A stretch of 64,000 nucleotides of DNA, from NCBI GenBank assembly GCA_021229015.1, contig CM037792.1:37383398-37447397 (forward strand), in the 5' to 3' direction. Position 1 is the stretch's first letter, and the number at the start of each line of letters is the position of its first letter. Positions 25,740-36,748 of the stretch are shown piece by piece. The position numbers were made by a program, and so were the translations under genes. The DNA is from Solen grandis (lineage: Eukaryota > Mollusca > Bivalvia > Adapedonta > Solenidae). The notes beneath the pieces were generated by a model. The model had not been told where the DNA came from and did not search any database. It saw only the letters and a list, made by a program, of their open reading frames with translations.

Positions 25740-28146
25740 AGTGTATTGTACGAGATTTCATACTTAACGTTATACATATTCAACCCATTCAATATTACGT
25801 GCAAAACATACACCTCTCGTTGTTTTTGTATATTCAAGTATTTATTACCATAAAATCATTCTTATTCCGTGACCCAATTTTCCATCACAGTAAGCTATAT
25901 TATTAATTATAACAGTAATATGATATCGATGACGAATATCTGTCACGAGCACCCACAGATATCAGCATGATATGTTACCATGTCAACCAGTCTGGTTCCC
26001 AACCCTGTGGAAAGAACTCCTTTCTCTTACATTGATAAATAACTTATGCGTATTGTGATTCTATATTGAACTATTGTTTAAAAGTGACATTATACATCAC
26101 GATGGGAAAATACGAAATGAATAGAATCACGATAGAACGTTTTACAATAATATAATTAATGGCACTTTATTCAATTGCCACATGTATAATAATCAAACCG
26201 TTGACCTGTGGGGGGAAATATCCGGAATACAATGTGGCTTCCTCTGTTGGTAAGATTGGTAATTGGGTGAACAGTTTCACCATTTAAACTATGATTCTTA
26301 TGCGTGTCCATATTTGACAGGGTTGTATGAATTATGACACCGATTATTATTATTGATACCATTAACATTATAACCCGCTAAAGGACCCAAAGGTTATTTC
26401 CGGTCTGTGTGTGTGTGTGGGGGGGGGGGGGGGGGTAGACTCGTTTCATAGAATAAAGCATGCTTTTATAAATATCGCCAATGAGTTTTACTGAAGGCCA
26501 AGATTATATGTGTTTGATTTGGTCAAAGTATGATTTCGCCCAGTAATTGGTGGATACGTTTGATATTTCAAGTAAACTATCTAATGTAATGAACATAAAC
26601 ACTGTTGTAAATGTATGAAAAAAAAGGTCTTTATGTATGTTTCCATCATTATCAGTATCAGCAACAGTAGTAACGGTTATCGTAGTAGTATTAATACATC
26701 TAAATTAATTTAAATCTGATCATTTTTAAAGGCCCATTATATTCCATAATACTTCAATTTTCATGAAAATGAAAATAATCAATAACATTACATATTGTAG
26801 ACTAACACAAATGGTACATAATGTGCAAATATCTGCTGTAAAATAACAGTTACACGCATTTAAAATTTAGATCACATTACGTTATTTAGTATTTTGGATG
26901 GATGTCAAAATACTCACTTTGTTACATTTTGCATTGGCGAGTATTGCCGAAGACAGTCTGTAATTGGAAATAATTTGAATTTGAAAAACCGTTGTTGAAT
27001 CACAATCTGTTACGTCATTGCTTGTGATTCATTACTGGAGATATACGGAATGTCTATAGAAAACTGACAAAGATATGCGGAAATGTAAATTAGTTAATTT
27101 TGTAAACAATTGGAGGTTCTTATATAAAAGACTCTTTCTTATTTTGCATTGTAGAAACATTGTCGTCAACGTGTAGGTACAGACTGAATCCCGTAACAAA
27201 TATGTAACACGCACATTGCTTTACTATACATTGCTTTGGAAGCATAATGGGCCTTTAAAGTGGATGTTCGAATTTGACAAACATTTTATAGAAGCGCTTG
27301 AAATAAACCATCCAAGTGAACAGTTTTCTTTCTCTCTTTGGTCACCGGTTACATTAGGTGAATATTTTCTTATTTGCCAACACAGCACTGTAGTTGTGTG
27401 ATTCGGCTAATATGTGTTACATTGTGCGTAGTTCGGTAGAACAATGTTTCTTGAATAAGACCTTAACTCATTTCTATACCTAATATAGGTAGAATATTTA
27501 ATATCAAAGATTTTGTCATGAAAATCTCCCAATCCTGAAAATATTGTGGAATTAAGCAAATGAATACATTAAACTAGACGCGTTTCCAACGGTCTTGTTA
27601 AGCGCTAAGTAATAATTAACCATTTCCTGTATATAGACGTGCGTTTAGCAGACTCAGATCAAAAGTTTCTCTCAGGAGCTGTCAGATCCGGGTCTCCTAT
27701 TTTTCCTCATAAACTATTAAAACTCTTCACAGTCTTCACGGCAAGGAAATGTCCATTGTTTCATATACCATTTTAAGTTCAATAAATATTTTTAATAAAG
27801 TCATAAATTTGAATATGAATATGTATGAGCTAAAGGGTTGAAATAAAAAGGCAGTAGATGAAAATAAAAATAAAGCACTTAGCTAGATACTACAATCTAC
27901 ATGGTCTGAACGCAAGGAATATTCCGTTGTGTCGTATAGCATTTAAAGTTCAGTAAATTTATATTCGTCAGCTTATAAATGTGGAACACAACACAATATT
28001 CTTGTTTCATATAATATTTCAGTAAATTAAATAGCTTAATTACTGTGAGAAAACAGTGAGAAATGGTGTTTTCTAGGGAAACAAACATGTTTCTGCTCAG
28101 TTTATATTTATAGCATTGTAAAGTTGGTATCGTCTGTGCGTTGCAG
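25740..28146. other. non-coding stretch, probably receptor-gene intron or 5' flank
   Basis: No exon could be supported here. A (GT)n/poly-G run lies at about 26405-26436. The region precedes an internal exon, so it is most simply intron sequence. Confidence 0.45.
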
Positions 28147-28336
28147 GTCATCCAAGGGCTGCAAGTGTTCAGAAAAACGGATCGCGGGGTGTTAGAGGTT
28201 GTCTCCCTTTACCTGATCGGCCTGGAGGCGCTGCTTCTACCACAGACGTTATGGTGTCTCAGCAGACGATACAAGCACGCGCTCACGTACCAGTGGAAGG
28301 TTCACGTGCTTAGACGCACGGACGTGGAGGAGGACG
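28147..28336 (+). CDS. receptor exon: last transmembrane helix
   Basis: Acceptor gcgttgcag|GTC, donor GACG|GTGAGT. Phase 0 entry, phase 1 exit. Encodes 63 residues from VIQGLQVF to DVEED, with a single hydrophobic segment. Confidence 0.78.
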
Positions 28337-31300
28337 GTGAGTGACCTTGTATTAATCCATTATTATATACATGTAGTTTTATAGACCTTTGATAAGGAAA
28401 TGGTGCACTTAAATATAAGCCTCTTCAGCTGGTATCTGGTCAGTAACTCTGAAGCTGAACTTCTACTGCTTATCGATTTGCCTTTGCAGTGTATCTTGGA
28501 ATGAAATGAAAATTATATTCGATATTAAGGAAAGTTAGATTCATTTTTTTTTTCATATAAGGGGATTAATACATATATCTTTTTGTCTTATGGCTTAGAC
28601 TTCATTGTGGCATATTAATTCAGATGGATTAATACATATATCTTTTTGTCTTATGGCTTAGACTTCATTGTGGCATATTAATTCACCATAAGCTGCTTAA
28701 AAAAATATGTTCGCCTGTCGAAAAAAAAATCATCGGAACGGAAGGAACATTAAAAAAAAAAAAGTCAAAGAAATATATTTAGAATACCACAAATTGGTTC
28801 ATGTATATCATAATCATGCAATATTTCTATTTCCAATATTTGTTGCATTTTGGGTATTCAATCCCTTTTCTAAGTTCAGACTTGAAATCCACTTAACATA
28901 CTTAGCGCTAAGTAATACTTTGTAGGAATTTTTTTTTTTTCTCTAAAAAAAACCAAAATTTATGTACTTGAATAGTTTGTGTTAGATACGTTTAATTAAT
29001 AGAGAAACAAAAATAATAGTGTTTTAGTATTTAATTATTTCTTAGCGTTAAGTATGGTTGGAGGACGTCATGTATCTTTACTTTCATGTCATTTTGAATT
29101 AAAGGAATTGGGGAAACTTACACGTTCACGCCGGTGCATTTGGTGAAACATATCACATGATAAACGAATATATCTCAACCCATAGATTAGACAGTTGATT
29201 TAAATTTAATAAGACGGGCAACATGCTTTTGATATTAAATACGAGTAGTGTTGCATGTCCCGTGGGTTATATGATACATATTATAAATACTATGCTAGAT
29301 ATACAGTGACAGATATATGGTGATAGAAATACAATAATAGAAATACAATAATAGAAATACAATAATAGAAATACAATGATAGATATACAATGATAGAAAT
29401 ACAGTGATAGATATACAGTGATAGATATACAATGATAGATATACAATGATAGATATACAGTGATAGAAATACAATGATAGATATACAATGATAGATATAC
29501 AGTGATAGATATACAATGATAGATATACAATGATAGATATACAGTGATAGATATACAATGATAGATATACAATGATAGATATACAGTGATAGATATACAA
29601 TGATAGATATACAATGATAGATATACAATGATAGATATACAGTGATAGATATACACTGATAGAAATACAGTGATAGATATACAGTGATAGATATACAGTG
29701 ATAGAAATACAATGATAGATATACAATGATAGATATACAGTGATAGATATACAATGATAGAAATGCAGTGATAGATTTACAATGATAGAAATAACGTGAT
29801 AGAGATAAATATTCAGTGATAGATTATACAATGATAGAAATACAATGATAGATATACAGTGATAGATATACAATGATAGAAATACAATGATAGATATACA
29901 GTGATAGATATACAATGATAGATATACAATGATAGACATACAATGATAGAAATACAGTGATAGATATACAATGATAGATATACAATGATAGAAATACAAT
30001 GATAGAAATACAGTGATAGATATACGATGCACATAAAACCGGTTATTGTAAATATGTGTATGGCTTTATGTTTATTTCTATTGTATTTGTAAATTGTGAA
30101 GATTTATGTTGCAACGTTTTCGTGCATTTCAGATCCATATTCCTGTATGTTACAATCATACGCACGTGAGCGGGATAAAGCGTCTTCAGTACCATCCCGG
30201 CCGGTATCTAGTCTAAGTCGTGCAGGCGGTTACAGCGCATCCGGAACTATCCGATCTAACGCCTCAGATTATCTCGGAAAGTACAGCGCTCAAAACAACG
30301 GGAAAATACTGGTTAACTCAGTTTCCGGCGAGGTGATGCGGGCAGAAAACACACTACCTAGATCGAGTAGACACATGAACGGTATCGTAAACGGTGAAGT
30401 TCATGTCGAGAACCATGTTTACAATGAGCGTGCTATTGATACGACAGAACTGGACATACCAGTAGCACAACCCAAACCTAGGCCGCTTTCTCAGGACGCG
30501 GACACATTGAGGCGTGTGTCTGAAGCGTCAAGTAGTACGTCGTCACAGACGTCAAATAAAGGGACGTCACAAACCCTACGTCCTGATATAAAACGTTCAT
30601 CATCTTGTGCGTCACGAAGAGACTGGAAGGACCATATGAGAAAGAAGCATCTGCCTCCAATATTCATAAATGAAGGATTTGACAGCGGCGATCCTAGGGC
30701 AGTTGCTGCCCGCAAGCTTGAGGAGAATAAATCACCCCCAATACCAACAATATATAAAGGAGGAGGGCGGGAGTTAAGTGGTGGGGCGCTGCATTACTAC
30801 ATGTCCAGTGATTACCACCCTGACTATCTGACAGACAGCTTACCAAGACACCGTCTAGCTCAAGTTCTGGACAATGAGAGTGACGGTATCAGTGAAATGT
30901 ATCAAGATAATGACATCGGAGATGTGCTGGATAAAGACTCTGAAGGTTCAGGGGAACACAGTGGAAGTTATATGATGAGGGATTCCTTCAGGTTTCAAAA
31001 TACTCACGAAGTACGGAAACCATACCTTAGCACGTTCAAATCACCATTAAGCTTTGAAACCAATGGTAACATTAATGCAAAGAAAGGAGATTACAGTGTG
31101 AAAAGTGCATACGGGACCTACGAAGATTTAAGTCATTCAGGAATGAAGTGTGAAAGTGAAATTGTTCTAGATTCGGAGGAGCTTTCTTTAGAAGATTTGA
31201 GCGATGGTTATCATTCTTTTAAAGGTATGAAACGATTGTCGCACAAAAGCGATGAAAAAGACACACAACTTTCAAAATTCCTCGCGTTTGCGTCAGAGAG

Positions 31301-32765
31301 AACAAACGGTAGAAGCACTCCTGTTAGCTCGCCAGACTTCAGAAGTCTCGGCAGAAACAGAAACAGTGACCCATTTAAAAGTATGAGAGATTTCGAAATG
31401 ACTAGTACATCTTTTGGAACAAGAAACGGATTTGAAAGACCGAAACGGGTAACAGATTCTATGTCTACGTCACCAGAGGATTTCCGGAATGGCATGACGA
31501 CTGTGACAGCTACCCCCATGTTCACAACCTTCACCACGCCGGTGTCAGTGCCACAAAACACTCATTTACAGCCGAACTCAAATGAGTACCAACACCGTAG
31601 CGATAAAACGACGTCAACGTTTCATCCTGAACAACAATCCACGCCTGACGTAATAAGCAATACGCAGGGTAGTAATGTGGACATTCACGTTAATAATAAG
31701 ATAAGCATAGATGATGAGAATGAGAGTTCAGGTAGTAACAGCAGTGTGACGCTTAGCCCATACAAGGGTGAAACTAGGAGAAAACCTTGGATGGATGATG
31801 TGGATATTCAAGAAGAAGAGAACAAACAAATGGCCGAACCTTTGGTGATTGAATCCGATACAGAAACTCTTATGAACTCAAATGATAGTAATGACCGTTA
31901 CAGCTTCGGTTTCGAACTTCGAAATGCTCGCAGTAATGTGTCCACCCCTGTGTCCTCAATATTTGACGAAGAAACCGATCGTGGATTTGAAGAGGCTTTG
32001 GAAGCACATTCTGCCACTGGCGCAAATGTTTACGGTGGTGTTGGACTGTGTTTTGAATCAATCAAGGAGGAACCTGAAGATCTAACAAGTTCAGGTGGAT
32101 CTAATCCCTTCTTATCTAACACCGAGGAAGAGTTCAGGACTCAAGCGGTTGTGTCCCGTAATTCTAGGTCTGACTCCAGAACTTCGAGCAATGCAAGTAT
32201 CAGTGATAACCCAGTTTCATCAAGTCCTAACAGATCTCCATTAAGGGGTAAGTTCTTGCCAAGTGGAAAAGTGACTCCTATTATTGTTACAACAGATATG
32301 GATGCGGAGTACGGCGATTCCGGATTTGCGTCAGGACTTGACAAGAACAATACATCTAGCGACTCCTCAAGCCATCAGGATTCGGTCACAAGAGGCAGAC
32401 ATTCGCCCTGGCCAGATGAGGATGTCGCAACAGATGGAGTGATGTCGTTTGAATCAAACTTTTGTGAAACAAATAAGACAGCTGAAAACCAAAACTGTCC
32501 TAACAAACCCTCAAGGTCCTTACACAATAATTCAAAATATAATTCTACTTTAGGAACCTTTAAATTAAAAGACCAGACACGAGTATTGTTGGACTCTAAA
32601 AAGCCCGCGAATAAAGCTGTCAAGGACATCCGGTCTCACACGAGAAATCCGCCCGTCAGAGTTAAGTCACTCGATGGTGCGTCACCAATTCCAGCAAGGA
32701 AACCTCCTAGGCGCGGGAGCTCCTTCGATGGTATAAAGCAGGACATTAAGCCAGCATACTTCTGA
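28147..32765 (+). CDS. orphan GPCR, C-terminal part (GPR153/GPR162-like, tentative)
   Basis: Two exons join: 28147-28336 and 30133-32765. The first is bounded by ttgcag| and |GTGAGT, the second by atttcag|. The split codon G|AT (Asp) restores frame, giving 63 + 877 residues, and the product ends at TGA 32763-32765. The first exon holds one hydrophobic helix (about residues 14-38, GVLEVVSLYLIGLEALLLPQ) followed by W, a basic RRYKHALTYQW stretch and EED. This resembles helix 7 and the membrane-proximal tail of GPR153/GPR162-type receptors, which also lack NPxxY. The 877-residue tail is Ser/Thr/Asn-rich, low in hydrophobics and predicted disordered, with basic patches (KRSSSCASRRDWKDHMRKKH) and a proline-rich end (PARKPPRRGSSFDG). 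Exons for helices 1-6 were not found. The family call rests on a weak motif match; the gene structure is much firmer. Confidence 0.72.
28563..28687. repeat. tandem duplication, 63-bp unit
   Basis: Two essentially identical copies of a 63-bp unit starting ggattaatacatatatcttt, in the receptor intron. Confidence 0.95.
29300..30024. repeat. 14-bp minisatellite in receptor intron
   Basis: About fifty units of gatagatatacaat/gatagaaatacagt run to within about 110 bp of the second receptor exon. Variation is limited to aga/ata and aat/agt. Since 14 bp is not a multiple of 3, the minus strand stays open in all frames with a YLSLYIYHCISI-type repeat; this is not a protein gene. Confidence 0.95.
30133..32765 (+). 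CDS. receptor terminal exon: 877-residue cytoplasmic tail
   Basis: Acceptor gtgcatttcag|ATCC. The open frame extends 12 codons upstream of the acceptor, but the phase-1 join to the previous exon fits only from 30133. Codon usage is even and there are no repeats. Many Ser-Pro and Arg-x-x-Ser contexts suggest phosphorylation sites. No hydrophobic helix occurs in it. Confidence 0.85.
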
Positions 32766-33300
32766 GATAGGACTGTTACAATGACATGGTAATAGGAGGT
32801 TAGCTGTAACAGTTGTAGATATTGACCTAAACATGCTATATAAATGTGAATGCGTTTGTGTTTTAATTTTATTCTGAATATCTGTATCATTGCAAATACT
32901 ACTGACACTTTCCTCGATTTCCACAAAAAAGTAAATTAATTCTTAAGTCAGGTAATGTCCATGTATATTAAGAAGTTCATAAGTTGTTACCAATATAACT
33001 AACAATATTTGTTAAGAAATTTAAAAGTTGGAGAAACAATAATGCTGAAATACACCCACATGTATTTAAGAATTACTACGCGCCACGTATAGTTGGTTGA
33101 ATTCAAAGCAGGACTACGTATATGCTTAATTAATGCTTTGTACAACTAATAATTACACAGACTGATAGGTACGCGTAAAAGGCATGGAATTACACTTTGT
33201 TGTACCAGTCTCTTTGCTGTATGTAAAGAACCTGTTTGTACATATCAAGTTAGATTATTCAAGTATTATCACAATAAACTGTTAAGTTTATTTAAAGCTA
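32766..33300 (+). other. receptor 3' UTR with candidate poly(A) signal
   Basis: AATAAA occurs at 33273-33278, about 510 nt after the stop, within AT-rich sequence. Confidence 0.4.
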
Positions 33301-34540
33301 TTAAACGTTATTCTTGAATTTTGAAAGTTGTTACAAATGTAAAGAACTACAGCCATTCCAGTTTGGCATAATTCACTGAGAAAAACGGATTTCACTAAGC
33401 ATCTATCTGGATTTAAGGGCTTTTTCTTTTGTCTTGATTAAGATTATTTTCGAATATGAAAGTGATTGTTGAATTTGACATGAAAGGAGTTCATGAGATT
33501 TGAAGCTTATGAAAGTATAAATAGAAAGTTATATCGTTTTATAATAAATCGTGTAGATCCGTATCAAACTTCCTATAAACACAAATTATTGATCATGTGC
33601 AATACGATTTTTAAAACATGTTAAAGGAAAAGTTGCATTATTTATTTGCTATTTTTCATAAAAAAGAGAAAAAACGCCAACCTTTTTTCGCTGGATTAAA
33701 TTGGTAGCTTCGTGGCTGTTATGTATCACTCCGCATTTTCTTTTTCTTATGCACTTAAATAATGAGTTATTATAACAATCAGTCCTGTACTAGTGGTCAC
33801 CACTGAGTCATGGTCAACCTGTGATCACTGGCTATTGGCTAAATTCCAAGCAGTGAACTTATAGAGAATATAACTTGCAGCCACTACGTGTATCAGTTCA
33901 AAGGCCAGTTTTTAAATTCCCCACATGTGGCCTTTGTCCCTAGGTTTTCCAGTACGTACATATACATGTTTAAGCATAATAAGCATAAGCTGTGTAAAAT
34001 ATACCTAAATAATTCTTGTTTATCAATAAATATGCAGATTTTCCTTAAGTAAATAATACATTGAACAATTATAGTCACTCTTTATCAATATTTCGGCCTT
34101 GAGAAAGGCAAGTGTTTCTTGTTTAGGTTTCAAAAAATCCTGTGCAAATTTGTGACATTCATAAGTTAAAATTGGTTTTACTGTGTAATAATTTGTAACA
34201 CAGAGGGATTTTATTTAGAACATGGGGAAAAAAACCTTACTTTTTATTCTCCCAGTATTTTCTTTCATTTTACACAAAAAAATCCTCGTAATAAGAAATG
34301 GTTGTAATAGAATGTGGTTATTTTTATACCCTCGATTGATAAAGTGAATTAGGGGACTACACAGGAATCTCCTGCATTGTTCTGTCCTGTCCTAACTGAC
34401 AAAAAGTTCAATCTTTTGATTAGGCAAGGTAGTGAAGTGGGTTTATTGATCACTTTTGCTGATAGCTCTTGATGGAAACTAATGATGTACATGGAGTTGT
34501 ATATTACGTATAACAAAATTGACAAAAAATCCTGCACATA
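33300..34540. other. AT-rich intergenic stretch
   Basis: Nothing supported between the receptor 3' end and the hairpin at 34547. Confidence 0.5.
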
Positions 34541-34546
34541 TAGAAA

Positions 34547-34626
34547 TTTGAGGGGTGAGAGCAAAACTATGCTAAGTGCTTATATATTTATATGCACTTA
34601 GCATAGTTTCGCTCTCACCCCTCAAA
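34547..34626. repeat. 33-bp inverted repeat with 14-nt loop
   Basis: Left arm 34547-34579 (starts tttgaggggtgagagc) and right arm 34594-34626 (ends gctctcacccctcaaa) are reverse complements with one mismatch. The loop is AT-only apart from its edges. The transcript would form a stable pre-miRNA-sized hairpin on either strand; a minimal foldback transposon is equally possible. Confidence 0.9.
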
Positions 34627-34884
34627 ATGTATTTATTCAATTGTCACTAGATAAATTTCTGTTTCAAGATTTCTTGTACATGTAGAGCCGTTTTAAAAAA
34701 ATATGAGTAATACACGATGAGATTTGGTATTTATATTTTTTGAAGAATGTAGCATTGCACAAAGCTTTTATTTAAAACTGTCTCATTATTTATTTCTTCA
34801 TTTACCAATAGATATCATTTATTTACATCAGTGTTGTTTCTTTTTCAATCCTCCACTACGGGAAAGTTTAACAGGAAAATGATC

Positions 34885-34998
34885 CATGGGTGTGGTATCA
34901 TGACATCGTTGTTAGGCAATACTATGTCTCCTGTAGACGAAGTCCCAAAATGACTGAAATACTATCAACTGGACGTTAACCACAAGTTTTCAAACAAT
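34885..34998 (+). mobile_element. SINE-B fragment
   Basis: 'atgggtgtggtatcatgaca', 'gactgaaatactatcaact' and 'ggacgttaacca' match the 3' half of SINE-B; the head is missing. Confidence 0.5.
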
Positions 34999-35023
34999 AT
35001 ATAACCAAAAATGACTCAATTAC

Positions 35024-35265
35024 TTAACCCTTTCCCTCATAGAGGAAACCATGAAAAGACCTATGCGAACAGCATAAAACCAGATCAGCCTGTGAGTTAC
35101 TCGCAGGCTGATCAGGTTTTATGCTGTTCGCTGCTCCTCAGTGGTCTGGAAATGAGGATTTTGTAATGAAATTTTGTAAGGTCTAACTGTGGTTTTCTGC
35201 AGATCAGGCTTTATATGGTACCTATTGAGTGCGTCAAAATGAGTCTATATGAGGGAAAGGGTTAA
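35024..35265 (-). mobile_element. TTAA-flanked 234-bp MITE, copy 1
   Basis: Body 35028-35261 lies between TTAA direct repeats. Terminal inverted repeats are CCCTTTCCCTCATA...TATGAGGGAAAGGG, with a large central palindrome (cagcataaaaccagatcagc and so on). TTAA duplication and CCC termini point to piggyBac-type mobilisation. Same orientation as copy 4. Confidence 0.9.
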
Positions 35266-35909
35266 GCTTACTTTCGCTGGGCAGGACAATACACCAGTCC
35301 CTATTTCTTGAAATTAAAAATTGTCCTTAAGCATGATGTTCATTCTCAAACTTCAACTAGGCCAATAGTTTCAATAGAAATTTGAATAGGATAATCAAAT
35401 TTGAGCCTGAGCTTGTACTTATATATACATGTATTTGAGAACACGGGGGGGTCTGGATTCATCTTTCTCACACTCCTACCCGTACAGTTGCAGACGCCTG
35501 AACAGTAGAGTATCTGATATCCAAACCTAGGTACTGTGTTATACTGGACTGTGTTAAAAACTATATAAGAAAAGATCGAGAGTACATGATGCTATATTGG
35601 CATTTGTAGTTTTAATGGCACGATATGGAATGCGTAGTGTATAATGGCAGAAGCTCACTTAATCTTGTTTCTTTCATTTGGATTAGTACCCAGGCATTCA
35701 CAATTTATACTTATGTCTTTCAACACTTCCTGGGTTGATTTAGTACTTTGGGATATCATCAAATGATAATAGATAGGACTAAATATTTGGTTTAACTTAT
35801 AAAACAATCAAATGTATAGAGACTTAAGCTTTTAAATTGACTCAAATCCAGTATAGATCATCAGAAATAATTCGACAGTTAGTTATATAATCTATTAAAC
35901 ATGAGTGTT

Positions 35910-36118
35910 TTAGGGCAGTTACTGGTACTTACTTATTATTACTTGAGACAGATATAGTGCTGCCACACTGCAGTATCACACTGTAGACATGTGGCATGAT
36001 ACCACACCAGCCATACCAGTACCATTTTTGATGACTTTGGTAATTCCCAGCAGGGAATTGAACCCATTACCTCCTCTTTCCAAGGTGGATGCTCTAACCA
36101 CTCCACTACCGGGGATGA
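35910..36118 (-). mobile_element. SINE-B copy
   Basis: On the minus strand: head 'tagtggagtggttagagcat' plus 'gggttcaattccc', then 'taccaaagtcatcaaaaatg', 'gtggtatcatgccacatgtc' and 'ctatatctgtctcaa'. The middle is shortened compared with the 39.2-kb copy. Confidence 0.8.
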
Positions 36119-36181
36119 GTTCTCAAGAATATACTTGGTGCATAAATAACATTAATCTGAAGTGTTTCAGCATTTTATGTT

Positions 36182-36187
36182 TTTATT
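36182..36187 (-). promoter_or_regulatory. candidate SCO1 poly(A) signal
   Basis: AATAAA on the minus strand about 420 nt after the SCO1 stop. The best hexamer seen, but unconfirmed. Confidence 0.3.
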
Positions 36188-36610
36188 ATTAATCAATAAA
36201 TATAAAAGATCAGTTTTAACCCTGCATAACTCTGATTAACATGTCTAAGGACAGAAGACAAGACACACGTGTACTAGAATCATTGAAAACATACTCTAAA
36301 TGAGAAAACATAACAGAACATAGTTTCTGCTTGATTAAGGTGCTAGAAAGGAAATCAAAATATTCCTACATCATCGTTTTTATGTAATCTGCTTAAAAAA
36401 TCTATTCAATCATTGAAAAAGATATTAAAAGAAATTCAACATTATTATCAAGAGAAACATATAAATGAGAAATCAGACTTTCTACAATGGCTTGTAGCCT
36501 TGTAAGCAAAAGACCTTAACAATAGCTCTATGGACTGCATGAATAATACAGTATACTGCTCAACATTTTTCAATGAGCGTAGCAGGTATGTATCGTCTGT
36601 TGTCATGGCT

Positions 36611-36748
36611 CTATTTTTTATTCTCAGCATACTCCTTCATATGTCCCTCAACAAGGCGGGCCACGTCCAGGTATGTGGCGTTGCGGCCGTAGTGCTCCAC
36701 AAATTGACCCTCTGGGTTCAGCAGGTAGATGATAATGGTGTGATCGAC
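36611..36748 (-). CDS. SCO1: SCO1 exon 8 (terminal)
   Basis: Acceptor ttacag|GTC; 45 residues from [14 protein letters not shown] to AENKK then TAG. Carries the copper-ligand His269. Confidence 0.95.
   Translation of the reverse strand, partial: VDHTIIIYLLNPEGQFVEHYGRNATYLDVARLVEGHMKEYAENKK

Noticed and set aside
29267..30034. Minus-strand open frames up to 245 residues with YLSLYIYHCISI repeats
   Set aside because: By-product of the 14-bp minisatellite, which has no stop codon in any of its three frames.
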